DNA from: Collinsella aerofaciens | Lineage (GTDB): Bacteria; Actinomycetota; Coriobacteriia; Coriobacteriales; Coriobacteriaceae | Length of the DNA stretch: 58,403 bases | NCBI RefSeq assembly: GCF_018785265.1 | Contig: NZ_WQPK01000022.1 | Location: 1 to 58,403, forward strand | Direction: 5' to 3' | Part shown: piece after piece, positions 25,135-33,911 of the stretch | Layout of the letters: each line of letters opens with the position of its first letter | Position numbering within the stretch: position 1 is the first letter of the stretch | Position numbers and translations under genes: made by a program | Notes under the pieces: model-generated | Databases searched by the model: none | Told to the model about the DNA's origin: nothing | What the model saw: only the letters and a program-made list of their open reading frames with translations

Positions 25135-25839
25135 CTATCGGGTTGCCTGGACAAGTTGTCCCAGGGTGCAGCCCTGTTGATAGATGTAGGTAAGGTATTG
25201 TGTGCATGCGCGATATGAATCGAAGGTCGTAAGCGCTTGCTCAACGTTTGTGTATACCTTCCATGCGCCAAAGACCTTATAGTTTTCGCCGTGCTGGACG
25301 ATAAACTGATGGACATCTTCGTATGGATAGCCCAAAAAATAGCCAATTTCGTGGGGAAACTCGCACATGCACTCCGTATCGCAGTGTCTATTTCGCGCGA
25401 GTGCGCAGACGCTGCTGCCATAGGCGCTTTCTGCGGCATTGCTGCTTGCCAGCGTGATGCGCGCGGCGAGATGCACCAGGGATGCGGGCAGGTTGTGGAC
25501 ATCGAAACCTTCGGCGGCAAGCGCTGTCGTGGCACGGGGGTCGGAGAGGTATCGCATGAGGTCCGTAGGGCGGTACACATAGATGAGTGCACCGCAGGGG
25601 CGCCAGACCAAAACGCTCGTATGGATCCCGAGTGGCTGGAGCTCGCGGTTGCATAGGGCTATGACGGCGAGCAGGCGAGCGCGTCGCTCTTCGATATGGG
25701 CGGCGTCGGGTTTTCCGTTTTGGTTGGCGTAAACGCCAGGATAGGTAAAGAGCGAAGCCGGCTTGATACCTGCGAGCGTAGGGGAGCAGTTGCGCACGAT
25801 TGCTGCCTGAAACGTTGGGATGTTTATGGTTCGAGTCAC
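25135..25839 (-). CDS. DUF3793 family protein
   Basis: A 234-residue protein that resembles DUF3793 proteins of anaerobes: NCSPTLAGIKPASLF near the start, LLVWRP-like SVLVWRPCGALIYVYRP in the middle, and CEFPHEIGYFLGYPYEDVHQFI with HGENYKVFGAWKVY toward the end. The GTG at 25839 follows AAGGAG. Family members lie beside iron and flavodoxin genes in other anaerobes; the biochemical role is unknown. It is the first gene of a two-gene unit with flavodoxin. Confidence 0.8.
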   Translation of the reverse strand: MTRTINIPTFQAAIVRNCSPTLAGIKPASLFTYPGVYANQNGKPDAAHIEERRARLLAVIALCNRELQPLGIHTSVLVWRPCGALIYVYRPTDLMRYLSDPRATTALAAEGFDVHNLPASLVHLAARITLASSNAAESAYGSSVCALARNRHCDTECMCEFPHEIGYFLGYPYEDVHQFIVQHGENYKVFGAWKVYTNVEQALTTFDSYRACTQYLTYIYQQGCTLGQLVQATR

Positions 25840-25863
25840 GGTGCTCCTTACGGATCTAAACTG

Positions 25864-25906
25864 TTAGCCTAGGAAAACTTATACACGAAAGTAAACCTTG
25901 GTCAAC
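25864..25906. promoter_or_regulatory. Two possible metal-regulator dyads
   Basis: TTAGCCTA (25864-25871 area) fits the core of DtxR/IdeR boxes in part, and GTAAACC-TT-GGTCAAC (25891-25906) is an imperfect inverted repeat (GTnnACC/GGTnnAC). They lie upstream of the DUF3793-flavodoxin unit in an AT-rich stretch. Both matches are partial. Confidence 0.3.
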
Positions 25907-25967
25907 TAAAAAGTAAGAAAAGGGAAACTAATTAATCGAACGGACATGGTTTTGGGTTAAGATGGGG

Positions 25968-25985
25968 ACACCCCATGGGGGTATC
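25968..25985. promoter_or_regulatory. CsoR-like copper operator
   Basis: ACACCCCATGGGGGTATC contains the palindrome CCCCATGGGG (25971-25980) and a GGGGGTA side typical of CsoR-type copper operators. It follows a possible -10 (TAAGAT, near 25958-25963) and precedes the HMA-domain gene by 28 bp. Confidence 0.5.
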
Positions 25986-26012
25986 TAGATCGGGCTACTT
26001 GAAAGGGGACGC

Positions 26013-26396
26013 ATGAGTGACTTGCTCAATCCTGCGAATCTCATCGTGCTGGCCGTCATTGCCGTTGGCATGTTATTTGGACTGCGTCGCATTGCCGCTT
26101 CGACACACGGGAAGAGTTGTTGCAGCGATGGCGCGAGCGGCAAGAAGGCCAAGAAGGTAGTGGTTGCGGATACCGATCCGTCCCACTACCCCTATAGCGA
26201 TGAGTTGCTTATCGGCGGCATGAGCTGCGACGGCTGCGCTCGAAACGTGGCCAATGCCCTCAATGCGCTGGATGGTGTGTGGGCAACGGTAACGTACGCG
26301 GACCACACGGCACGCGTGCGCTCGAAGCGCCCGGTCGATCGCGACACACTCGAGACGGCAGTGAGGGGTGCGGGCTATTACGTTATGAAAATGTAG
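26013..26396 (+). CDS. Membrane-anchored heavy-metal-associated (HMA) protein
   Basis: A 127-residue protein with one transmembrane helix (about 8-24), a basic segment with vicinal cysteines (HGKSCCSDG, C36-C37) that recalls FeoB-associated Cys-rich proteins, and a C-terminal HMA domain with the metal motif GGMSCDGC (C72, C75). It probably binds copper or another soft metal at the inner face of the membrane. GAAAGGGG precedes the ATG. The copper-type operator upstream supports metal control. No P-type ATPase is in the window. Confidence 0.85.
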   Translation: MSDLLNPANLIVLAVIAVGMLFGLRRIAASTHGKSCCSDGASGKKAKKVVVADTDPSHYPYSDELLIGGMSCDGCARNVANALNALDGVWATVTYADHTARVRSKRPVDRDTLETAVRGAGYYVMKM

Positions 26397-26562
26397 GCGT
26401 TGCCCTCTCCGGTGGGTACCAGCCTCCTGCCCATTGTGACTATCGGCATCCAATAATTTGCGCAAAAATAACCTTTAGATGCGGCAAAAGTGGAGTTTGG
26501 TGACGGTTTGCGCGGAATTCGCTACCAATCGAGCATCTATGAACCCGTCCAAAAAATTACAG

Positions 26563-26578
26563 GTGTATATTTATACAC
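26563..26578. promoter_or_regulatory. 16-bp dyad upstream of the surface protein gene
   Basis: GTGTAT-ATTT-ATACAC, a perfect 6-bp inverted repeat with a 4-bp spacer, about 90 bp before the surface protein start, in an AT-rich region. The regulator is unknown. Confidence 0.4.
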
Positions 26579-26668
26579 TGATTATTGCTGTGCTCAGATT
26601 GCAATTAACCGTGGACAGAAATGAAGAATGCTAAAACTGGGCTTTAGGACAGGGGAGGCTATAACCTT

Positions 26669-29221
26669 ATGAGACGAGTGGGAACACTTGGCTTGGTGGC
26701 AGCGCTTGCCGCTATCTTGGTATCGCCGCTGCCGGCGCACGCCGAAGACGCATCGGGTGCCGTTACCTACAATGCGGGAAATGGGTATTCCTTTGAGAAG
26801 CTCTCGCATCCTACGGTAGGAACGTCGCAGCCGGATGGCATCGTCGACTACCAGGGTAACGGTGCCGTTGCCGTTCCGGGCGCCGATGGTAATACGGCCA
26901 ACAACGAAGGCGATCGCGGCCAGAGCTACACTTGGGCGGCTGCGAGCTATGGTGACTGGCTTTATGTGGGCACCTGCTATGCGGCGATGGGCAACACGCT
27001 GACGCTCATGAACAGCACGCTGGGCGATTCCTTTGATGTCGAAACCATGCGCCTGACGCTGGAGGCCATGTTTAACGGTACCTTCTTCTATAGACAGCAG
27101 AAGGAGGACGGCACGGCCGACAAGGACAGCGGCGGCATCTTGGTCAAGATCAATACCAAGACCGGTGAGACCAAGCTGCTACTCTCTGAATCGCTCAACG
27201 GCGTCGCTCCTTTGTTCCGCAATGCCGTGAGCTATAAGGGTAAGCTCTATTTCTGCGGCAGCGTCAGGACCAATGACGGCAAAGGCGGCCTGCCTGCTGT
27301 ATACGAGATCGATCCTAAGACGGATGAGTACAAAGTTGTCTATCAGGGCCTTTCGAGCATGCAGGATTACGGTGCTGCCTACAAGCAGGGCATTTCTACC
27401 GGTATCCGCGGCATGTGCGTCCATGATGGCCAGCTCGTCATCAGTAATGTGGGTAAAGACGCGAACGGTAATTTTGTGTCGACAATCCTGACGTCGTCTG
27501 ACCCCTCGAAGGGCCAGGACAGCTTCACCGAGATTGCCAACTCGGAGACGCTGTTTGGCTATCCGGCGATTCGCTATCAGGACAGCATCTACGGCGGCGC
27601 CATTTGGGATATGGTCTCGTACAATGGCCATCTCTATGCGACCATCTGCACCGGTACGCCCGAGAACGCTCCCGATGATAATTCCATGCAGTCGTTTGCC
27701 ATGGTCCGTGGCGACAAGAATGCCGACGGCAGCTATTCGTGGACTCCCATTGTCGGCGATCAGAAGACGGACGGTGCAAAGTACTGCTTTGGCATCGATC
27801 CTGCCCGTACCCGTTCTGGCGCTGCCAACCTCATCGTCTACAACGACTACCTCTATATCGGTGAATACAACGACGAGGAGATTGCCCTCGAGCGCATCCT
27901 GTTCAACAAATCCAACACCGAAGAGGGCGGCAAGAGCAGCATGGGTGGCGTTGACTGCTCGTTTGTGAATGCCAATCTTGAGCAGTCGGTTAACATCTAT
28001 CGCATGGACAAGGACGAGAACATGGAGCTCGTCGTTGGCGATCGCACCGACATGTTCCCCGAGGGCGGTATTTCCGGCCTGACTTCGGGCTTTGGCCGAA
28101 ACGAGAACCAGTACATTTGGCGCATGCAGAAGTTCGACGGCAAGCTGTATATCGGTACCTTTGATACCGCGAGCCTGCTTGAGCCGATCGGCCAGTTCTC
28201 CAATGGCGACATTATCGATATGACGCCCGAGGAGTGGGACTCTCAGGTTCAGCGCCTTAGGGACCTGCTCGATCACCTGCTCGACAAGAAATCGCCTGAC
28301 GACCCCATCGTTCCCGTGAACACGCTTGCGGACGATGATTCAAACGAGGCCGTCGAGGTCGATGATTCGAACGAAGCTGCTGAGGTTGATGATTCAAACA
28401 AGGCCGTCGATGTCGATGACGAGAAGACCGAGGTTGCTAAGGGCTTTGGCGATCTGAGCGATGCGCTGGAGGATGCCGCGGGCGGTCTTTGCGATCAGGC
28501 CGCGACGATGTCCCAGGACTTTGAGGACGACGCCGCTTATGTCCAGAAGATCGATGGCGAGATCGCGTACTTCAAGTCCTTTGCCGACCAGTATCAGGAC
28601 ATGCTCGATAGCTATGAGAGCCTTAAGCAGCAGTACGAGGATGCCTATGGCACCGAGCTGCCGAGCGATATTCAGGATGCGCTCGATAAGCTGCTGAACG
28701 AGGAGAACCTCAAGAAGTTGCACAGTGTGCTTACATGCATGCATTACCTGCACGATGCCAAGCGCGGCTTTGATATGTATGTGACAGAGGACGGCGTGAG
28801 CTTTACGACGCTGACGACTAACGGTTTTAACGATCCGTACAACCATGGCCTGCGCACCTTTGCCGTTACCGATCAGGGCCTGTGCCTCGGTACTGCCAAC
28901 CCGTTCTATGGTTGCCAAGTCTGGATCCAGCGCAAGGAGAATTCGGAGAATCCGATTGATCCCGGTACTCCGGATCCGACGGAACCCACCGATCCTTCGC
29001 AGCCGGGTGGCAGCGATCAGCCGGGTGGCAGCCAGACGGGCGGCAACGACCAGTCGAGCAGCACCACGACCACCGTCACGACGACCGCTAAGAAGACTCC
29101 GAAGGACGGTTCGCTGCCTCGCGCTGGCGACTCGACCCTCACGCTGGTCTTGGGATTGCTGGTTGCAGCTGCCGCAGTGCTTGGCATTGCTCTCGTCTTG
29201 CGCAAGCGTTCTCGTCGCTAG
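26669..29221 (+). CDS. Sortase-anchored surface protein with propeller-like repeats
   Basis: An 850-residue wall protein: signal peptide (to about residue 25, PAHA-E), a large domain (about 30-520) with recurrent Y-x-G-x-LY units (YGDWLYVGT, YKGKLYFCG, YNGHLYATI, YNDYLYIGE, FDGKLYIGT) suggestive of a beta-propeller, three 9-residue repeats DDSNE/KA(V/A)(E/D)V at 28334-28414, a helical part, a Pro/Gly/Thr-rich spacer and a sorting signal LPRAGD (816) with a hydrophobic helix and RKRSRR tail. AGGGGAGG lies upstream. Its stop codon overlaps that of the convergent yolD-like gene. Confidence 0.88.
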   Translation: MRRVGTLGLVAALAAILVSPLPAHAEDASGAVTYNAGNGYSFEKLSHPTVGTSQPDGIVDYQGNGAVAVPGADGNTANNEGDRGQSYTWAAASYGDWLYVGTCYAAMGNTLTLMNSTLGDSFDVETMRLTLEAMFNGTFFYRQQKEDGTADKDSGGILVKINTKTGETKLLLSESLNGVAPLFRNAVSYKGKLYFCGSVRTNDGKGGLPAVYEIDPKTDEYKVVYQGLSSMQDYGAAYKQGISTGIRGMCVHDGQLVISNVGKDANGNFVSTILTSSDPSKGQDSFTEIANSETLFGYPAIRYQDSIYGGAIWDMVSYNGHLYATICTGTPENAPDDNSMQSFAMVRGDKNADGSYSWTPIVGDQKTDGAKYCFGIDPARTRSGAANLIVYNDYLYIGEYNDEEIALERILFNKSNTEEGGKSSMGGVDCSFVNANLEQSVNIYRMDKDENMELVVGDRTDMFPEGGISGLTSGFGRNENQYIWRMQKFDGKLYIGTFDTASLLEPIGQFSNGDIIDMTPEEWDSQVQRLRDLLDHLLDKKSPDDPIVPVNTLADDDSNEAVEVDDSNEAAEVDDSNKAVDVDDEKTEVAKGFGDLSDALEDAAGGLCDQAATMSQDFEDDAAYVQKIDGEIAYFKSFADQYQDMLDSYESLKQQYEDAYGTELPSDIQDALDKLLNEENLKKLHSVLTCMHYLHDAKRGFDMYVTEDGVSFTTLTTNGFNDPYNHGLRTFAVTDQGLCLGTANPFYGCQVWIQRKENSENPIDPGTPDPTEPTDPSQPGGSDQPGGSQTGGNDQSSSTTTTVTTTAKKTPKDGSLPRAGDSTLTLVLGLLVAAAAVLGIALVLRKRSRR

Positions 29222-29643
29222 GCTCGACCACGCAGCTCGATGCCTTGGATATCGTCGAAGTCGATGGCGATATCCCTGAGTTTGAGCAGCTTGAACGCGG
29301 GTAGCACTTCGTCGAGAATGCCTGTGCGGCTACGATAGCCGTACATATCGTAATAGGTGACGCGCACCAAGTCGCCGCGTTTGAGGCCCTCGAGCTTTTT
29401 CGAAAGCTCGAGGGCCTTTTCTTCCGTGAGCTCGCATTTTGGCTCGGCGGCGATCTCTTGTTTACGCACGAGTTCGTAGTATCCCGTGAGGGCGGCAAAG
29501 GGCATAAACTGTGCGGCGCGGTTGGCGCGCACGGCACCGTTGGCAGTGAGCTTGGGGTCGGCGGCGCGGCGTCTGCCCTCGGGGTCCGCCAGGCGCTCGA
29601 AGGCGGTCGGCGGGCGCACGGGCTGTTGTTTGGGTTTAGGCAC
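29218..29643 (-). CDS. YolD-like protein
   Basis: A 141-residue YolD-like protein (NRAAQFMPFAALTGYYELV, then a beta-rich end with GDLVRVTYYDMYGYRSRTGILDEV). YolD-like proteins accompany Y-family DNA polymerases and are thought to aid or control them. It starts at GTG 29643, preceded by TAGGAGG, and overlaps the polymerase gene by 8 bp (GTGCCTAA), so translation is coupled. Expression should follow the LexA boxes at 31156-31186. Confidence 0.85.
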   Translation of the reverse strand: MPKPKQQPVRPPTAFERLADPEGRRRAADPKLTANGAVRANRAAQFMPFAALTGYYELVRKQEIAAEPKCELTEEKALELSKKLEGLKRGDLVRVTYYDMYGYRSRTGILDEVLPAFKLLKLRDIAIDFDDIQGIELRGRA

Positions 29644-31141
29644 GGTGTCCTCCTACCTGATCGTTGCGTTCGCGTGCGGTGGCGCCGGCGGTAAAGCTCA
29701 ATCCCTTGACCAGGGCGTTCTTGCCGTATTTGCCTTTTACGGCCAACACGGCGCGCGCCAAGTCGCGTTCGCGCTCATCGGCCTCGACGTCGCTAAACAG
29801 ATCGATGGTGGCAAATTCTTCGGGCATGAGGTTGCCAAATCCCAAGTTGATGCGCTTGACCGGTCGTTTGGGATCGACGGTCTGCGCCCAAAGGTCGTCG
29901 AAATAGCCCATGATCTTCTTAAACGAATTGGTGCGCTCGGGCAGCTTTCGCGAGGCGTTGGAGTGCGCGAAGAGTGCGGCATAGCCACCACGCGGTTTGC
30001 CGCCATGCTCTCCCACGAAGATGCCATCGATTGCCTGCGCTTCGCGCACCAGGCGGCGCCGTTCGTCATCGCGCTGGACGGGCTTAGGCGCACGGGGTGC
30101 GAGCTCGGGGCCGGCGGTTGCGGTGGGTTCGATACTCGACGTGCTCGAGCGCAGATGCCCGCATCCGTCCACATATTGCGCCGTTCCGCTGGCGTCGAGG
30201 CGGCGTATGTCGGCGCGCTCGCTCGCGTAGCCCACAAAGAGCGAGATGCTGTCACACACCACGTGCTTATCGACTAAGTCCAGCACGGCACTGTCGACCA
30301 TCTCGCGCAAGACGGTGTAGGCCTGCTCGTAGGCATAACCTTTCGAGAGCACCTGTCCTGTGGTAGTTGAAGTTGCTTGCGGGCGATAGGCTTGGATATC
30401 GGCGATGGTTGTCGGCTCGCGGCCGAAGGCGTGGTCGATAAGATACTCGGCATTGACGCCGAGCTCGTCGTAGAGCAGGTTTTCGTCGAGCGCCGCGACG
30501 CCCATCAGATCGTAGACGCCGTATTTTTCGAGTCGTGCTGCCACGCCGGGCCCGATGCCCCAGATGTCGGTGATGGGACGATGGGGCCAGATCTCCTTGC
30601 GAAAGGTCTCGTCGTCGAGTATGCCGATGCGGCTGGGTACGTGCTTGGCAGTGATGTCGAGCGCTACCTTGGCCTGGAATAGGTTGGGGCCGATGCCGAC
30701 CGTCGCCGTGATGCCGGTGCGCGCGAGGACCTCATCGCGCAACATGCAGGCGAAGCCTTTGGCATTGGTATGGTAGAGGTCTAGATAGGGCGTCACGTCG
30801 ATAAAGCATTCGTCGATGGAGTAGACGTGCACGTCTTGCGGGCTGACGTATTCCAGGTAGATACCGTAGATTTGAGCCGACACCTCCATGTAGTGCTGCA
30901 TGCGCGGTACGGCCTTGATGTAGTCGATGCCGTCGGGAATCTCGAACAGACGGCAACGGTTGCGTATCCCGAGGTCCTTCATGGCCTGTGTGATGGCGAG
31001 GCAGATGGTCGTGCGTCCGCGCGATTCGTCGGCAACGACTAGGTTGGTGGTGAGCGGATCGAGCCCACGGTCGACGCACTCGACGCTGGCATAAAACGTC
31101 TTGAGGTCGATGCAGATATAGGTGTGTTGCTCGTGCGCCAT
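29636..31141 (-). CDS. Y-family DNA polymerase (UmuC/DinB-like)
   Basis: A translesion DNA polymerase of 501 residues. Catalytic carboxylates are in ICIDLKTFYASVE (D11) and YSIDECFID; DIWGIGPGVAARLEKYGV is the helix-hairpin-helix and the C-terminal little-finger part follows (LGFGNLMPEEFATIDLF). GGAGGGACACGG precedes the ATG at 31141; an in-frame ATG at 31162 lies upstream of the Shine-Dalgarno. The pairing with YolD and the LexA boxes point to an SOS-induced unit. Confidence 0.92.
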   Translation of the reverse strand: MAHEQHTYICIDLKTFYASVECVDRGLDPLTTNLVVADESRGRTTICLAITQAMKDLGIRNRCRLFEIPDGIDYIKAVPRMQHYMEVSAQIYGIYLEYVSPQDVHVYSIDECFIDVTPYLDLYHTNAKGFACMLRDEVLARTGITATVGIGPNLFQAKVALDITAKHVPSRIGILDDETFRKEIWPHRPITDIWGIGPGVAARLEKYGVYDLMGVAALDENLLYDELGVNAEYLIDHAFGREPTTIADIQAYRPQATSTTTGQVLSKGYAYEQAYTVLREMVDSAVLDLVDKHVVCDSISLFVGYASERADIRRLDASGTAQYVDGCGHLRSSTSSIEPTATAGPELAPRAPKPVQRDDERRRLVREAQAIDGIFVGEHGGKPRGGYAALFAHSNASRKLPERTNSFKKIMGYFDDLWAQTVDPKRPVKRINLGFGNLMPEEFATIDLFSDVEADERERDLARAVLAVKGKYGKNALVKGLSFTAGATARERNDQVGGHRA

Positions 31142-31155
31142 CCGTGTCCCTCCAT

Positions 31156-31186
31156 CAAACACATGTTCTTATCGAATATCTGTTCG
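31156..31186 (-). promoter_or_regulatory. Two adjacent LexA boxes
   Basis: On the minus strand CGAACAGATATTCG (31186-31173) and AGAACATGTGTTTG (31169-31156) each match the Gram-positive LexA consensus CGAACNNNNGTTYG at all but one defined position. They stand 3 bp apart and end about 15 bp before the polymerase start. Confidence 0.75.
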
Positions 31187-31351
31187 ATAATACCCGCTCG
31201 TCCGGACATCGTCAAAACCTATTCCTTTTTGGCAGGTATAGTCGTGCAACTGCATCGGGTTTTAACGCAGCTCTAAAGAGTGCGAAACAGCTCGGAAAAC
31301 CTCGCTTCGTAGCATGAGCCTAACGATTGGCACGGAAGGGTTGTGGGGATA

Positions 31352-31876
31352 ATGGTCAACTATGGGTTTGGTATGCCGACGCGCTTGGTTGCGGATGGGG
31401 ATGTGGCTCGCTGGTGCGGGCGATTGGTTGCCCACTATGGCGGCACCAAGGCACTGGTCGTGCTGGGAGGCGACAAGCACACGCGCGATGAGCTCGTTTC
31501 GGCGGCGCTGGGCTCGCTCGATCGTGCCCTGCTCGAACGCGTGCTCTTTCGTTGCGGTTCGGCCGGGGGCGACGGGGGAGACGATTTGGTCGATGAGGCC
31601 GTAGCCCTGGCAACCGATGAGGGCGTGGACTTTGTCCTGGCGATTGGCGATGCCGATACTGCTGGCTTTGCGCGCGAGCTCGCGCGTCGCATGGCGGCGC
31701 TCGATGCCGGCGAAGACGGTTTTGTCCCTTATGGATGCATTCTCTCGGAGGGCAAGGCGCCTGCTGTCGTGGGCACCGGTGAGGTTCCCGTTTTTGCCAT
31801 TATCGCGCCCGAACTGCTGGAGGGCATCGGGTCTCCTCTGCGTGAGTTGCTCGGTAGCATCTGCGCCGCGGCCTAA
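31352..31876 (+). CDS. Half-length iron-type alcohol dehydrogenase domain
   Basis: A 174-residue protein that matches only the N-terminal NAD-binding half of iron-containing alcohol dehydrogenases: NYGFGMPTRLVADGD at the start, GGTKALVVLGGDKHTRDE and GVDFVLAIGDADT. The metal-binding C-terminal half is absent and the frame ends with a normal stop. The usual GGGS of the nucleotide site reads GDAD here. ATG 31352 is used; GTG 31343 also fits the frame. It may be a remnant or a domain with another role. Confidence 0.65.
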   Translation: MVNYGFGMPTRLVADGDVARWCGRLVAHYGGTKALVVLGGDKHTRDELVSAALGSLDRALLERVLFRCGSAGGDGGDDLVDEAVALATDEGVDFVLAIGDADTAGFARELARRMAALDAGEDGFVPYGCILSEGKAPAVVGTGEVPVFAIIAPELLEGIGSPLRELLGSICAAA

Positions 31877-31886
31877 TATTTGCCAT

Positions 31887-31950
31887 AAAAGGACGGGTTA
31901 TTTTTGGTTGATAAAGCGTTTGACCTGCCAAAATAAGCCTGTCCCTTTTT
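31887..31950 (+). terminator. Imperfect inverted repeat with T-run
   Basis: 31887-31907 (AAAAGGACGGGTTATTTTTGG region) pairs imperfectly with 31928-31949, ending in TTTTTAA. Its inner part (GCCAAAATAAG) resembles the loop of the hairpin at 20337-20416. Confidence 0.55.
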
Positions 31951-32075
31951 AATCGGTTGCCGTTTGGGGGCCGATTGGCAACGCTCGCTGATTGTAGTCT
32001 TGACCTGCGCTAGAATAGTGGCATCTGAATGTCCGGGCGCATGGAGGCGTGCGCCCGTATGCTGAGGAGGACTCT

Positions 32076-33770
32076 ATGGCAACTGTTGCCGCACCTATCG
32101 ATGCTACGTCGACTGCCGCTTGGAAGGCGCTCGAGGCTCATCAGGAGAAGCTCGAGGCCGAAGGTATCGACCTCAAGGCCTGGTTCGCTGCTGACGCCGA
32201 CCGCGTGAACAAGCTGAGCTTTGACGCCGGTGACCTGCACTTCGATCTGTCGAAGAACCTGGTGACCGATGAGACCGTCAAGCTGCTGTGCGATCTTGCC
32301 CGCGAGGTGAAGCTCGAGGAGCGCCGCGACGCCATGTTCTCTGGCGAGCACATCAACACTACCGAGGACCGCGCTGTCCTGCACACCGCGCTGCGCCGCC
32401 CGGCAAGCGAGAAGGGCCAGCTCATCGTCGACGGCCAGGACGTCGTCGCCGACGTGCACGAGGTCCTCGACCGCATGTATGCCTTCGCCGAGCGCGTGCG
32501 CTCCGGTGAGTGGAAGGGCGTTACCGGCAAGAAGATCGAGCATCTGGTGTCCATCGGCATCGGCGGCTCCGACCTGGGCCCGGTCATGGCCTACGAGGCT
32601 CTGCGTCCCTATGCCGACGCCGGTATCGACTGCCGCTACATCTCCAACATCGACCCCAACGACCAGGCCGAGAAGCTCAAGGGCCTGGATCCCGAGACCA
32701 CGCTCGTAATCATCGTCTCCAAGACCTTCACCACGCTCGAGACCCTCACCAACGCCCGCGAGGTCAAGACCTGGATGCTCGAGCAGCTCAAGGCTCAGGG
32801 CGCCATCGACGGCTCCGATGAGCAGAACGCCGAGGCCGTGGCAAAGCACTTCGTCGCCGTTTCCACCGCACTCGAGAAGGTCGAGGCCTTCGGTATCGAC
32901 CCCGCCAACGCCTTCGGTTTCTGGAACTGGGTCGGTGGCCGCTATTCCGTTGACTCCGCCGTGGGCCTGTCGCTGATCGTCGTGCTCGGCCCCGAGCGCT
33001 TCCAGCAGTTCCTCGAGGGCTTCCACGCCATCGACGAGTACTTCTGCAGCACCCCGCTCGAGAACAACGCCGTCGCGCTGATGGGCCTGCTCAATGTCTG
33101 GTACGTCAACTTCTTCGGTTCCAAGAGCCACGCCGTGCTGCCGTACTGCCAGTACCTGCACCGCTTCCCGGCCTACCTGCAGCAGCTCACCATGGAGTCC
33201 AACGGCAAGCATGTCCGTTGGGACGGCAGCGCCGTGACCTCCGACACCGGTGAGATCTTCTGGGGCGAGCCCGGCACCAACGGCCAGCATGCCTTCTACC
33301 AGCTGCTGCACCAGGGCACCGTGGTGGTTCCGGCCGACTTCATCGCCTTCGCCAATACCGCCAACCCTGCGACCGATAGCGGCCAGGACGTGCATGAGCT
33401 GTTCCTGGGCAACTTCCTGGCCCAGACCAAGGCGCTCGCCTTTGGTAAGACGGCCGACGAGGTCCGCGCCGAGGGCACGCCCGAGCAGATTGTCCCCGCC
33501 CGCTGCTTTGAGGGTAACCGTCCGACGACCTCGATCTTCGGCGACACGCTGACCCCGTTCGCGCTCGGCGAGCTCATCGCCCTGTACGAGCACATTACGT
33601 TTGTCGAGGGCACGGTCTGGGGCATCGACTCCTACGACCAGTGGGGCGTCGAGCTGGGCAAGCAGCTTGCCAAGCAGATTACCCCGGCCTTCCACGACGA
33701 CGCCGCCAAGGCCGAGCAGGACGCTTCGACCCAGGCGCTCATCGAGTTCTACCGCGCGCATCGCAAGTAG
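32076..33770 (+). CDS. pgi: Glucose-6-phosphate isomerase
   Basis: Interconverts glucose-6-phosphate and fructose-6-phosphate (glycolysis). The 564 residues include [18 protein letters not shown] (phosphate binding), [32 protein letters not shown] and the signature [19 protein letters not shown]; the length is typical of the long PGI type. GAGGAGG precedes the ATG at 32076. It is followed by a terminator, and codon bias is strong, as expected for an abundant enzyme. Confidence 0.97.
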   Translation: MATVAAPIDATSTAAWKALEAHQEKLEAEGIDLKAWFAADADRVNKLSFDAGDLHFDLSKNLVTDETVKLLCDLAREVKLEERRDAMFSGEHINTTEDRAVLHTALRRPASEKGQLIVDGQDVVADVHEVLDRMYAFAERVRSGEWKGVTGKKIEHLVSIGIGGSDLGPVMAYEALRPYADAGIDCRYISNIDPNDQAEKLKGLDPETTLVIIVSKTFTTLETLTNAREVKTWMLEQLKAQGAIDGSDEQNAEAVAKHFVAVSTALEKVEAFGIDPANAFGFWNWVGGRYSVDSAVGLSLIVVLGPERFQQFLEGFHAIDEYFCSTPLENNAVALMGLLNVWYVNFFGSKSHAVLPYCQYLHRFPAYLQQLTMESNGKHVRWDGSAVTSDTGEIFWGEPGTNGQHAFYQLLHQGTVVVPADFIAFANTANPATDSGQDVHELFLGNFLAQTKALAFGKTADEVRAEGTPEQIVPARCFEGNRPTTSIFGDTLTPFALGELIALYEHITFVEGTVWGIDSYDQWGVELGKQLAKQITPAFHDDAAKAEQDASTQALIEFYRAHRK

Positions 33771-33803
33771 TCGCTGCTGTTAACGCATCGCGCCTTATAG
33801 TCA

Positions 33804-33838
33804 GGGGCCCGTATCCTATCGGATGCGGGCCCCTTTGC
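33804..33838 (+). terminator. Intrinsic terminator of pgi
   Basis: GGGGCCCGTATCC (33804-33816) pairs with GGATGCGGGCCCC (33821-33833) with a 4-nt loop, followed by TTTGCTTT. Confidence 0.85.
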
Positions 33839-33911
33839 TTTGCCGTGGTCCCGGGGCGCACGGCCTTTGTGGAACATCGTCGGGGCGCCGCGCGCTGCGA
33901 GAACCCTGCGC

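Noticed and set aside
32010-33761. A 583-codon open frame opposite pgi
   Set aside because: An antisense shadow of pgi, produced by GC-rich third positions; its composition is Leu/Val/Gly-rich with no motif.
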